From: Desulfofundulus kuznetsovii DSM 6115
Lineage (GTDB): Bacteria; Bacillota; Desulfotomaculia; Desulfotomaculales; Desulfovirgulaceae
Direction: 5' to 3'
DNA length: 64,000 nt
Assembly: GCF_000214705.1 (NCBI RefSeq)
Contig: NC_015573.1
Coordinates: 1,697,001 to 1,761,000 of the forward strand
Shown: positions 10,424-18,222 of the stretch, piece after piece
Numbering within the stretch: position 1 is the stretch's first letter
Layout: every line of letters starts with the position of its first letter
Translations under genes and position numbers: made by a program
Notes under the pieces: model-generated
Told to the model about the DNA's origin: nothing
The model's input: only the letters and a program-made list of their open reading frames with translations
Databases searched by the model: none

Positions 10424-10475
10424 AGCCCAGGCGGGCAGGTTTCCGTGTACATGTGAGAAACCTACCGCCTGGGCT
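10424..10475 (-). terminator. Terminator-like hairpin of the ykkC leader
   Basis: A stem of about 18 bp with one bulged base between 10424-10443 and 10457-10475, loop of about 13 bases. The following bases (AATTGTTTAAATG on the minus strand) are only partly U-rich. Its 5' arm includes GGTAGGT, the 3' strand of aptamer helix P1, so forming the hairpin should break the aptamer and vice versa. Confidence 0.7.
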
Positions 10476-10600
10476 TTTCTCCCTGCCGGTGTAACCCGGA
10501 AAACTGCATTTTCCGGGCCTGTACCGCTCGGACCGAGCCACCCTGAAAACCGGGTGTGGAACCCTAGGTACACTTTCTCGAAAATTTTATCTTGCAATCG
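10455..10600 (-). ncRNA. ykkC-family riboswitch (subtype 2 likely; PRPP favoured by context)
   Basis: On the minus strand the leader contains, in order, CTAGGGTTCC, GGTCCGAG, ACACCGGCAGGGAGAAAAGCC and a closing TAGGT that pairs with the ACCTA overlapping the first block. These are the hallmark conserved blocks of ykkC RNAs. An extra hairpin (CCCGGAAAA/TTTTCCGGG) sits between the second and third blocks. Known ykkC subtypes bind guanidine, ppGpp, PRPP or nucleoside diphosphates. A purine permease and pur genes downstream fit the PRPP class best (inference). The hairpin layout predicts an ON switch: ligand stabilises P1 and prevents the terminator. Confidence 0.82.
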
Positions 10601-10626
10601 GGAAAAATAGCCATCCTTACAAGTGT

Positions 10627-10656
10627 ATCTTAGCAAGGCGGGAACGGGCTTGTCAA
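10627..10656 (-). promoter_or_regulatory. Sigma-A-type promoter for the riboswitch/permease/pur operon
   Basis: TTGACA at 10651-10656 and TAAGAT at 10627-10632 with an 18-bp spacer, read on the minus strand. A start near 10620 would put the ykkC aptamer some 50 bases into the transcript. It lies just past the guaA stop. Confidence 0.65.
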
Positions 10657-10664
10657 TAACCATT

Positions 10665-12209
10665 TCACTCCCATTCGATGGTGGCCGGCGGCTTGGAGGT
10701 GATGTCGTAGACCACCCGGTTTACGCCCGCCACTTCGTTGACGATGCGGCTGGATATGCGTTCCAGAACTTCGTAGGGCAGGCGTACCCAGTCCGCCGTC
10801 ATGCCGTCGTGGCTGTGCACCGCCCGCACGGCCACGGTATAGGCGTAGGTCCGCCCGTCGCCCATTACTCCCACGCTCCGCAGGTCCGGAAGCACGGCGA
10901 AATACTGCCAGATTTGCCGGTGCAGGCCGGCCCGGCGGATTTCCTCCGTGACAATGGCGTCGGCATGGCGCAGAATTTCCAGTTTTTCCGGGGTTACTTC
11001 CCCCAGGATGCGCACGGCCAGCCCCGGTCCCGGGAAAGGCTGGCGCCAGAGCACTTCTTCGGGCAGGCCCAGCTCTTTGCCCAGTTCCCGCACCTCGTCC
11101 TTGAAAAGCCAGCGCAGGGGTTCGATCAGTTCCAGTTGCATGTCCTCGGGCAGGCCGCCCACGTTATGGTGGGACTTGATTACCGCCGCCGTGGCCGTAC
11201 CGCTTTCCACCACGTCGGGGTAAAGGGTTCCCTGCACCAGGAAGTCCACCTGTCCCAGCCTGGCGGCCTCCTCTTCAAAGACCCGGATGAATTCCTCCCC
11301 GATAATTTTGCGCTTTTGTTCCGGGTCGGTTACTCCCGCCAGGCGGTTTAAGAAGCGCCGGCTGGCGTCCACATGGATCAGCGGGATACGAAACTGCTCC
11401 CGGATGACCCCGACCACCTGCCCGGCTTCGCCCCGGCGCAACAGGCCGTGGTCCACAAAAATGCAGGTCAACTGGTCGCCGATGGCCCGGTGGACCAGTA
11501 CGGCGGCCACCGAGGAATCCACGCCGCCGCTGATGGCACAGAGGGCGCGCCTGTCCCCCACCCGGGCGCGGATTTCCCTGATGGATTCTTCAATAAAGGA
11601 ACCCATGGTCCAGCGGCCCTGGCAGCCGCAAACATCGTAAAGGAAATGGCGCAGGATGTCCTGGCCCTTCGGGGTATGTATTACTTCCGGGTGGAACTGC
11701 ACGGCGTAAAGCCTGCGCTCCCGGTTGGCCATGGCGGCCACGGGAGCCAGTTCCGTGCGGGCGATGACCTGAAACCCCGGGGGCGGGGCCTCCACCCGGT
11801 CGCCGTGGCTCATCCAGCATTGTTCAATGGGCTCAAAGCCACAGAAAAGGTCGCGGGTGTCAAGTATTTCCAGGGCCGTTTTGCCATACTCGTGGTGTTC
11901 CGCCCGGCTAACCACCCCTCCCAGTTGCCTGGTCATTAACTGCATACCGTAGCAAATGCCCAGGATGGGGATGCCCAGCTCATAAACGGCCGGGTCCACG
12001 GTGGGAGCCCCGGGCTGGTAGACGCTGGCCGGCCCGCCGGAAAAAACAATGCCCCGGGGATGATGTCTTTTGATTTCATCAAGGGGCGTGTTGTAGGGCA
12101 GCATTTCACAGAAAACTTTCAACTCCCGGATACGGCGGGCGATAAGGTGGCTGTACTGGCCCCCGAAGTCCAGGACAATGACCATCTCCTGCTGGTCTTG
12201 AACGGACAT
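10665..12209 (-). CDS. guaA: GMP synthase (glutamine-hydrolysing)
   Basis: Converts XMP to GMP with ATP and glutamine. 514 residues from the ATG at 12209, which has GGGAGG upstream; the frame runs open to 12263 but adds only unconserved sequence. The class I amidotransferase domain (about 1-190) has Cys86 in GICYGMQ and the HPE motif. The ATP-pyrophosphatase domain follows with the P-loop SGGVDSS near 230, then the dimerisation domain ending TIEWE. The hpt stop lies 99 bp upstream; they probably form one transcript. Confidence 0.96.
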   Translation of the reverse strand: MSVQDQQEMVIVLDFGGQYSHLIARRIRELKVFCEMLPYNTPLDEIKRHHPRGIVFSGGPASVYQPGAPTVDPAVYELGIPILGICYGMQLMTRQLGGVVSRAEHHEYGKTALEILDTRDLFCGFEPIEQCWMSHGDRVEAPPPGFQVIARTELAPVAAMANRERRLYAVQFHPEVIHTPKGQDILRHFLYDVCGCQGRWTMGSFIEESIREIRARVGDRRALCAISGGVDSSVAAVLVHRAIGDQLTCIFVDHGLLRRGEAGQVVGVIREQFRIPLIHVDASRRFLNRLAGVTDPEQKRKIIGEEFIRVFEEEAARLGQVDFLVQGTLYPDVVESGTATAAVIKSHHNVGGLPEDMQLELIEPLRWLFKDEVRELGKELGLPEEVLWRQPFPGPGLAVRILGEVTPEKLEILRHADAIVTEEIRRAGLHRQIWQYFAVLPDLRSVGVMGDGRTYAYTVAVRAVHSHDGMTADWVRLPYEVLERISSRIVNEVAGVNRVVYDITSKPPATIEWE

Positions 12210-12308
12210 GGTGCGGATAACCTCCCGGTTTTTCTGCCTTAAAAAATGTCCAGTCAAACCCACTTAAGGCACGGCGTTGTCCCGCTTACTCATCTGAAAT
12301 TTACAAGT

Positions 12309-12866
12309 TCAATTTTCCCTCTGCTCCTTGCCGCTATAAACTTCCCGTTTCAGGATCAGAATATCCCGCAGGTGGCGGTAGCGGCCGTCGTAATCCAGGC
12401 CGTAGCCGACCACGAATTCATCGGGGATGACGAAACCGTTGTAGTCCACCTGTACGTTTACTTTGCGCCGGCTGGGCTTGTCCAGGAGGGTGCAAATTTT
12501 TAAACTGGCCGGCCCCCGGGTGAGCAGGTTTTCCCGCAGGTAGTTCAACGTCAGGCCGGTATCGACAATATCCTCGACGATTAAAACGTCCAGGCCTTCG
12601 ATGTTTTGCTCCAGGTCCTTTAGAATGCGCACTACCCCTGAGGACTCGCTGGAGGTACCGTAACTGGAGACGGCCATAAAGTCCAGGCGTACCGGGATGT
12701 TCAGGCAGCGTACCAGGTCGGCCATAAAGATGACCGCACCTTTTAATATGCCGACCACCAGCAGTTCCTTCCCGGCATAGTCCCGGGAAATCTCCGCCCC
12801 CAGCTCGCGCACCCGCCGGGCAATCTCCTCTTCAGTAATTAAAACTTTTTCCATATCCTCGTGCAA
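12309..12866 (-). CDS. hpt: Hypoxanthine(-guanine) phosphoribosyltransferase
   Basis: Salvages hypoxanthine and guanine with PRPP. 185 residues, with the PRPP-binding VLIVEDIVDTGLTL motif and the LDFMAVSSYG segment of the flexible loop. The start is probably the TTG at 12866, with AGGAG about 10 bases upstream; an ATG four codons later (MEKVLITEEE) is the alternative. It is the first gene of an hpt-guaA unit with a clear promoter. Confidence 0.95.
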   Translation of the reverse strand: MHEDMEKVLITEEEIARRVRELGAEISRDYAGKELLVVGILKGAVIFMADLVRCLNIPVRLDFMAVSSYGTSSESSGVVRILKDLEQNIEGLDVLIVEDIVDTGLTLNYLRENLLTRGPASLKICTLLDKPSRRKVNVQVDYNGFVIPDEFVVGYGLDYDGRYRHLRDILILKREVYSGKEQREN

Positions 12867-12931
12867 AGAAACACCACTCCTGAAAACAAAAAATGCAGCA
12901 GCAACGCCGCGTTCTTTAAAGTCCTTAAATT

Positions 12932-12960
12932 ATAATAAAAGAAAAAACGGGTAACGTCAA
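12932..12960 (-). promoter_or_regulatory. Promoter for hpt-guaA
   Basis: Minus-strand TTGACG (12955-12960), a 17-bp spacer and TATTAT (12932-12937), about 65 bp before the hpt start. Good sigma-A match. No aptamer or terminator fold is seen in the short leader. Confidence 0.65.
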
Positions 12961-12974
12961 TTATTTGTCGAAAA

Positions 12975-13676
12975 TCATACCGGCGGGTTGATGTTCATTT
13001 CCCGGTCAAAATCCCACAGCTTCAGGCCCACCGAAAGGCCCGTTATGTTCCCCGGCTCTTTGGCCTCCAGAACGACCTGGCGAATGCGGTGGTCCTTCGG
13101 TTCAATCCACAACTTGCAGTAGTAGTCCGTGTACTTCAATTCCAGGTAGGAATTGTCCAAAAGGGGCTGGCATTCCAGCACCAGCATTTGGCCTTCCTTT
13201 AACTTTTCTTTGCCCCGGTAACGGACACCAAGGGCATCCTTAAATTTTAAAAACCCCAGGGGGTTAAATTCGGCCACAAAGAGTTCCGACTGGGCCAGCC
13301 GGTTTCCTTCCATGGTAAGCCACTTTTTGGTCCACAGATCCCGCATATAGGTGGTATCCCCCACCTGGATGAACTCCACGGGGTTGTTGTACATGGTGCC
13401 CTTAATGTGTATGCGGTCGGGAGCCTGCCGTTCCCCTTCCACCCGGCTGAGCACGTCGTCCCGGCCCAGCCTGGCTTCCACCCGGTAACGAAAGCTTTTG
13501 CTGGTGGCCGTTTTTTCCAGGGCTTCCGCCAGCAGTTGTTCGGGGGCGATCTCCGGTTCGGGAGCCAGTGCCCCTGATAATACCCGGAGGGTCAGGAGGA
13601 AAAGGAGCAGCCCCAGGATGGCCAGCAGGTATTTCTTGCGCAAAATCAGCCACTGCGGCCCGCGCCTTGGTTCCAT
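12975..13676 (-). CDS. Membrane-anchored LolA-like / outer-membrane-lipoprotein-sorting-type protein
   Basis: 233 residues from the ATG at 13676, chosen because GGAGGG sits 7 bases upstream; the longer open frame to 14264 is the shadow of plus-strand genes. After a basic start (MEPRRGPQWLILRKK) comes one transmembrane helix (about 16-35). An extracytoplasmic domain follows with repeated beta strands (FRYRVEARLG, DRIHIKGTMYNNPVEFIQVG, TYMRDLWTKKWLTMEGN) resembling the LolA/LppX fold seen in Firmicutes spore-envelope proteins such as GerS. Function is unknown. It stands alone between hpt and a divergent plus-strand pair. Confidence 0.65.
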   Translation of the reverse strand: MEPRRGPQWLILRKKYLLAILGLLLFLLTLRVLSGALAPEPEIAPEQLLAEALEKTATSKSFRYRVEARLGRDDVLSRVEGERQAPDRIHIKGTMYNNPVEFIQVGDTTYMRDLWTKKWLTMEGNRLAQSELFVAEFNPLGFLKFKDALGVRYRGKEKLKEGQMLVLECQPLLDNSYLELKYTDYYCKLWIEPKDHRIRQVVLEAKEPGNITGLSVGLKLWDFDREMNINPPV

Positions 13677-13910
13677 GGTTTTTCCCTCCTTCCTGCTGTG
13701 AAAACAATATGTTCCGGCGGGGGAAAATATGACCATTAAGTGGAAAGATGTGGCCCTTCCGGGAGGACTTCGGGAAATAGATCTTTTCACCTGGTGTCCT
13801 GCGGGGTATAATGGCAGAGGTGAGGCCCTCAATTGCCTGCCGTTTGCACGCGTTCTCCGGTGAACCTCGCCGGCGCTTTGGAAGTAATTTAACAACGGGA
13901 GAGGTTTGGC

Positions 13911-14243
13911 GTGGAAATCAGGGAATTGCAGCAGGAAGTGGACCGCTGGATCAGCCAGTTTGAAGAGGGTTACTGGCACCCGCTGGCCATGCTGGCCCGC
14001 CTGACCGAAGAGGTGGGTGAACTGGCCCGGGAAGTCAACCATCTCTACGGCCAGAAACCGAAAAAACCCGGGGAACCCCCGGGAGATCTGGCCCTGGAAC
14101 TGGCCGACGTGCTTTTTATTATCGTCTGTTATGCCAACTCCCTGGGCATTGACCTGGAAGAGGCCTTTTGCCGCATGATGCAAAAATACCGGCAGCGGGA
14201 CAGCGACCGCTGGACGAAGAAAAAGAGCGATAACAAGGAGTGA
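13911..14243 (+). CDS. MazG-like nucleotide pyrophosphohydrolase
   Basis: 110 residues, GTG start with GGGAGAGG upstream. A single all-alpha MazG/dUTPase-like domain with metal ligands in LTEEVGELARE (EExxE) and LALELADVLF (ExxD). Such proteins hydrolyse nucleoside triphosphates to monophosphates; the substrate of this one is not evident. It ends 7 bp before the DUF1015 gene, so the two are co-transcribed on the plus strand. Confidence 0.85.
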   Translation: MEIRELQQEVDRWISQFEEGYWHPLAMLARLTEEVGELAREVNHLYGQKPKKPGEPPGDLALELADVLFIIVCYANSLGIDLEEAFCRMMQKYRQRDSDRWTKKKSDNKE

Positions 14244-14250
14244 GAAGAGA

Positions 14251-15609
14251 TTGGCAGAAATCAAACCCTTCAGAGGACTGCGCTACGCCCCCGGTGTGGG
14301 GCCCCTGACCGACCTGGTGACCCCGCCCTACGATGTCATTGATGCAAAAGCCCAGGACGGCTACTACAGGCGCCACCCCTACAATATCATCCGCCTGGAA
14401 TACGGCAAGGTCTATCCCGGGGATGGCGAAAACAACAACCGCTACACCCGGGCGGCAGCCGATTTTACCGCCTGGCGGGAGAAGGGCGTGCTGGTGCCGG
14501 AAGAATCTCCGGCAGTGTATCTTTACGAACAGGAATTTAGCGTGGGTGGGAAACATCTGGTGCGCAGCGGAATGATCTGCGCGGTTAAGCTGGAGCCCTA
14601 CGAGAAGGGCGTGGTCCTGCCCCACGAGGAGACCCTGCCCAAGCACAAGGCCGATCGCCTGGCGTTGATGCGGGCCTGCCGGGCCAATTTCAGCCCCATT
14701 TTCGGCCTTTATGCCGATGCGGAAATGGCCGTGGACAACCTTTTGCGGCAAGGGGCGGACCGTTCGCCGGACCTGCAGTTTACCGATGAAAACGGCCACG
14801 GCCACCGCCTGTGGGTGATCACGGACCCCGCCGTTATCGAACAGGTGCGGCAGGTCATGGCCGGCAGGCGCGTTTTCATTGCCGACGGCCACCACCGTTA
14901 CGAAACAGCCCTGGCTTACAGCCGGGAAAGGCGGCAGGAAGAGGGCAACCCCGCCGGACCGGGACCTTATGATTACGTAATGATGACCCTGGTCAACCTG
15001 TACGATCCCGGCCTGGTGGTGTTGCCGACCCACCGCCTGGTGCGCAACGTGGAGGGCCTGGATGTGGATGAACTTTTGGGTAAGATACAGGAGCATTTTG
15101 AGATAGAGGTCTTCCCTCTTGCCCCCGGCTACAGCAACTTTTACGATTTCATCAAAGAACTGGCTGCCCGGGGGGGCTTTGCCGGTGATGCCCGGCCCGG
15201 GGCCGGCCCCCTTTCCCACCGCCACTCCTTCGGCCTGTACTGCGGTGAGGGGCGCCTGTATCTCTTAACCCTGCGGGATGAAGGGGCGCTGCCCTGCCTG
15301 ATGCCCGCCGGCCGTTCCGCCGCCTGGCAGGGGCTGGATGTTTCGGTGCTGCACCACCTGATCCTGGACCGCCTTCTGGGCATCGGCGGTGCGGAACGGG
15401 CCAGGGAGAGCCACCTCACCTACACCCGGGAAGAGGCGGGGGCACTGAAAGCCGTGGATGAAGGCGAATACCAGCTGGCCTTCTTCCTGAACCCCACCCT
15501 GGTGGAGGAGATCACGGCGGTGGCCACAAACGGCGAAAAAATGCCCCAGAAATCCACTTTCTTTTACCCCAAGCTGATAACGGGTCTGGTTATCAATCCG
15601 CTTTTTTGA
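14251..15609 (+). CDS. DUF1015-family protein
   Basis: 452 residues, TTG start. It opens AEIKPFRGLRYAPGVGPLTDLVTPPYD and contains IADGHHRYETALAY, both hallmarks of DUF1015 (COG4198), a widespread conserved family without a proven reaction. The predicted fold and conserved His/Asp residues suggest an enzyme, but I would not assign one. It directly follows the MazG-like gene and ends before a GC-rich hairpin. Confidence 0.85.
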   Translation: MAEIKPFRGLRYAPGVGPLTDLVTPPYDVIDAKAQDGYYRRHPYNIIRLEYGKVYPGDGENNNRYTRAAADFTAWREKGVLVPEESPAVYLYEQEFSVGGKHLVRSGMICAVKLEPYEKGVVLPHEETLPKHKADRLALMRACRANFSPIFGLYADAEMAVDNLLRQGADRSPDLQFTDENGHGHRLWVITDPAVIEQVRQVMAGRRVFIADGHHRYETALAYSRERRQEEGNPAGPGPYDYVMMTLVNLYDPGLVVLPTHRLVRNVEGLDVDELLGKIQEHFEIEVFPLAPGYSNFYDFIKELAARGGFAGDARPGAGPLSHRHSFGLYCGEGRLYLLTLRDEGALPCLMPAGRSAAWQGLDVSVLHHLILDRLLGIGGAERARESHLTYTREEAGALKAVDEGEYQLAFFLNPTLVEEITAVATNGEKMPQKSTFFYPKLITGLVINPLF

Positions 15610-15633
15610 TGTTAACTCATCGTTAAACTGGTT

Positions 15634-15677
15634 GGGCGGCGGCCGTCCTTCAATCAACGAAGGAACGGCAGCCGCCC
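15634..15677. terminator. GC-rich hairpin between convergent DUF1015 and murJ genes
   Basis: GGGCGGC and GGCCGTCCTTC pair with GAAGGAACGGC and GCCGCCC around a 7-base loop, with small bulges. Neither side has a strong T-run, so it may act as a weak bidirectional terminator between the convergent genes. Confidence 0.4.
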
Positions 15678-15746
15678 CTGTTTACTTCCCTTGCTGTGCA
15701 AGCTACCTGCTGCGTACCTCCAAAAACGCCTGTGTTGGTGCGTTCT

Positions 15747-17369
15747 TTACCGGGCCGCCGGGCGGAAGCGGTGGAAGATGTTCCGGGCCAAGTTCAGGGC
15801 ATAGCTCATCTCTCCCACCCGCAATAGCCAGCAGCTTAAGAAATAAAAGCACCCGCCGGCGGTGATCAGCACTCCCAGGCGCAGCCCCTGCAGCACAAAA
15901 CCGGCCAGGCTCCCGCCGCCCGGGGAATTCCCCGCCAGACCCTCCAGGAAGGGCCAGCCCATCAGCGCCAGCCCCCGTACATCCAGCCACCATACTAAAA
16001 GCCCCATCAACAGGGAGGCCGCCAAAATACGTCCCGTTTCCCGCACCAGGGCCGTTCCCCCAATATGCCCCAGCCGGCGGCGCAGCAGCCAGAACAAGAG
16101 CATGCAGCCAACCCCCGCGGCCGCGGAGGTAGCCAGGGCCAGGCCGGCCAGGCCGGTGTAGCGGACCAGGATCAGGTTTAAAGCGATGTTTACGGCTACG
16201 GCCACCAGGCCCGTTCCCATGGGAGTCCAGGTATCCTGCAGGGCATAAAAGGCCCGGTTGAGGAACTCCCGCCACATCAGGAAAAGCAGGCCCGGAGTGT
16301 AAAAGAGAAGCGCCACGGCGGTCATGCCGGCATCCTTCGCGTCAAAGGCGCCCCGCTGAAAGATAAACTGCACCAGGTCTTCCCGCAGAATCATTGTGCC
16401 TACAGTCAGGGGGATCAAAACGAAGGCCAGCACCCTCAAACCTCTGCTTAAACCCGCCAAAAAGCCGGTGGAATCCTCAAGGGCCGTCCGTTCCGTCAGG
16501 GTGGGGTAAAGCACGGTAATGAGGGGAATGGCAAAAAGGCCCTGGGGCAGGTTTAAAACCCGCTGGGCGTAATTAAGGGCGGAAATGCTGCCCTCGGCCA
16601 GGCCTGAAGCCAGCATGCGGTCTACAATCACGTTTAACTGGTTGGCCCCCACCCCAATCAACACCGGCCCGGCCAGCCAGAGCATTTTTCTCAAGGCCGG
16701 GTGGCGCCAGTTAAAGACCGGGCGGTAGCTGATGCGCCGCCGGTAGAGGGCCGGCACCTGGATGAGAAACTGGCTAACCGTGGCCAGCACCGTGGCCCAG
16801 GCCACCCCGGCAATACCCCCGTAAGCTCCGGCCAGCAAAATGCCCCCGATCATGATGATGTTATAGGGAATGCCCATAAAAGCCGGGGCGGCGAAGTGCT
16901 GGTGGGCATTGAGCACCCCCTGGGCCCAGCCCACCATGCCCATGATCACCACCATGGGCAGCAGCACCCGCACCAGCTGGGTGGTAAGCGCCGCCTGCTC
17001 CGGGGCGAACCCCGGGGCCAGGATGCGCACCAGCCAGGGGGCCGCCGGAAGTCCCAGCAGGGCGATGATTAAAAGGGCGCCGGTAACGGCGTGAAAACTG
17101 GTCCAGATCAATACCGGCAGCTCGGACCTTTTATCCGGCCGGTGGATGTACTCACTGAAAAAGGGAATACCCACAGTGGTAATGGTGGTACCCACCAGGC
17201 CAAATAACAGTGCCGGAATGATCATGGCCACCAGGTAGGCATCGGTGGCCGCGCTGGCCCCGAAGGCCGCCGCTAAAACCGCCTCCCGGCCAAACCCCAT
17301 GATTTTGCTTAATATGGTGGCGCCCATGACCAGCGCCGTGGCCCGGGCGATCCGTCCCTGGTTGGTCAG
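15747..17369 (-). CDS. murJ: Lipid II flippase MurJ (MviN family)
   Basis: Multi-pass membrane protein of the MOP superfamily that moves lipid II across the membrane. About 14 transmembrane helices. The N-terminal ATILSKIMGFGREAVLAAAFG is the conserved first helix, and GLFAIPLITVLYPTLT lies mid-protein. The first ATG is at 17327 (526 residues). The reading frame extends upstream to a CTG at 17369 (LTNQGRIARATALV) with AGAGGTG about 10 bases before it, which gives the usual basic MurJ start, so I favour the longer form (540 residues). Confidence 0.88.
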   Translation of the reverse strand: MTNQGRIARATALVMGATILSKIMGFGREAVLAAAFGASAATDAYLVAMIIPALLFGLVGTTITTVGIPFFSEYIHRPDKRSELPVLIWTSFHAVTGALLIIALLGLPAAPWLVRILAPGFAPEQAALTTQLVRVLLPMVVIMGMVGWAQGVLNAHQHFAAPAFMGIPYNIIMIGGILLAGAYGGIAGVAWATVLATVSQFLIQVPALYRRRISYRPVFNWRHPALRKMLWLAGPVLIGVGANQLNVIVDRMLASGLAEGSISALNYAQRVLNLPQGLFAIPLITVLYPTLTERTALEDSTGFLAGLSRGLRVLAFVLIPLTVGTMILREDLVQFIFQRGAFDAKDAGMTAVALLFYTPGLLFLMWREFLNRAFYALQDTWTPMGTGLVAVAVNIALNLILVRYTGLAGLALATSAAAGVGCMLLFWLLRRRLGHIGGTALVRETGRILAASLLMGLLVWWLDVRGLALMGWPFLEGLAGNSPGGGSLAGFVLQGLRLGVLITAGGCFYFLSCWLLRVGEMSYALNLARNIFHRFRPAAR

Positions 17370-17441
17370 TGTGCTAGTTCACCTCTTTCCAGCAGCGTGC
17401 GGGATCTTTAAAATGTTTTCCACGGCTGACTTTCCCTTCCG

Positions 17442-17475
17442 GTCATAATTCGGCAGGGGGCCGGCGATTCCTGCC
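17442..17475 (-). repeat. Inverted-repeat leader motif, copy upstream of murJ
   Basis: Contains a 9-bp perfect inverted repeat (TTCGGCAGG/CCTGCCGAA, 12-base loop) next to TTATGAC on the minus strand, 73 bp before the proposed murJ start. A closely similar copy lies at 20184-20217 before the TPR gene. Confidence 0.6.
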
Positions 17476-17599
17476 GAAAATAGGAGCAATTCTGTAACGG
17501 CTGGCTGTCAGGATGGCCCCGCTGACAACCGGAGGGGGTGAATTGTCTTCAGCAGCAGGTAATGTTATAATTTTCATAAAGGTTCCAGGGGATGTGTAC

Positions 17600-18055
17600 A
17601 TGTTGTGTGCCGGCTCTAACTTTAAAGGAAAAGCGGAACCAAGCAACATTATAAACACGGTTACCAGTTTTATGGAACAGCAGGCGGATGTGCTGGCGGC
17701 CTACCTGTTTGGCTCCCTGGCCCGGGGCCGGGGCAAACAGGACAGTGACGTAGATATAGCGGTGCTGTTCAGCCCTTCCATGGAGGACAAATTTACCCGT
17801 TTTAACCGGCGCCTGGAAATGGAGATTGCTCTGGAAGAAAATCTCAAGCGCCCTGTACAGGTGGTCGACCTCGGAACAGCTTCCCCCGGATTGCAACATC
17901 AGGTGCGCAAATACGGGCTCCTTCTGGTGGACAAAGACAGGCCCTACCGCATTGCTTTTGAAGTGCGGTCACGCCGCCGCTACCTGGACATGCAATGGTA
18001 CGACCGGCGGCGCCTGGATATACGGTTAAAAAAACTGGGGGATGAAAAATGGTAG
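17600..18055 (+). CDS. MntA-type minimal nucleotidyltransferase (antitoxin of a HepT/MntA pair)
   Basis: 151 residues from the ATG at 17600, preceded by AGGGG 8 bases upstream. The nucleotidyltransferase signature GSLARGRGKQDSDVDIAVL has the GSx10DxD metal site intact. In HepT/MntA (type VII) systems this enzyme AMPylates the HEPN RNase HepT to neutralise it. Here the start codon of a drastically shortened HepT overlaps its stop codon. Because the toxin is gutted, the antitoxin may be a relic still under some selection or may serve another locus. Confidence 0.85.
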   Translation: MLCAGSNFKGKAEPSNIINTVTSFMEQQADVLAAYLFGSLARGRGKQDSDVDIAVLFSPSMEDKFTRFNRRLEMEIALEENLKRPVQVVDLGTASPGLQHQVRKYGLLLVDKDRPYRIAFEVRSRRRYLDMQWYDRRRLDIRLKKLGDEKW

Positions 18056-18186
18056 ATCGTGAATTTTTACGGGAAAAATGCAAACTGTTAATTGATCCCG
18101 AAATCCTGTATGGGATTTTACGAAACAATCTCGGTGATTTACGCCTGTTTGCCGGCATGGTCAGGGACATGTTTTTGAAGGAGTAA
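18049..18186 (+). pseudogene. HepT-like HEPN toxin remnant with internal deletion
   Basis: Overlaps mntA by 7 bases (ATGGTAG). It encodes 45 residues: MVDREFLREKCKLL, typical of a HepT N-terminus, joined directly to IDPEILYGILRNNLGDLRLF, typical of the C-terminal end. Normal HepT has about 130-145 residues, and the missing centre includes the HEPN Rx4-6H active site. The reading frame is kept across the junction, so a short peptide can be made but it cannot be a RNase. A too-short unrelated protein is the alternative. Confidence 0.7.
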
Positions 18187-18222
18187 TAAGAGTGGGCGTA
18201 ACTGCCTCCGGTGGCGTAAATG

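Noticed and set aside
10322-10663. 113-codon minus frame over the riboswitch
   Set aside because: Overlaps promoter, aptamer and the permease start; not protein-like.
12975-14264. 429-residue continuous minus frame
   Set aside because: Only the part from 13676 is conserved; the rest is antisense to mazG-like and DUF1015 genes.
14119-15225. 368-residue minus open frame
   Set aside because: Antisense shadow of DUF1015, low-complexity His/Gly composition.
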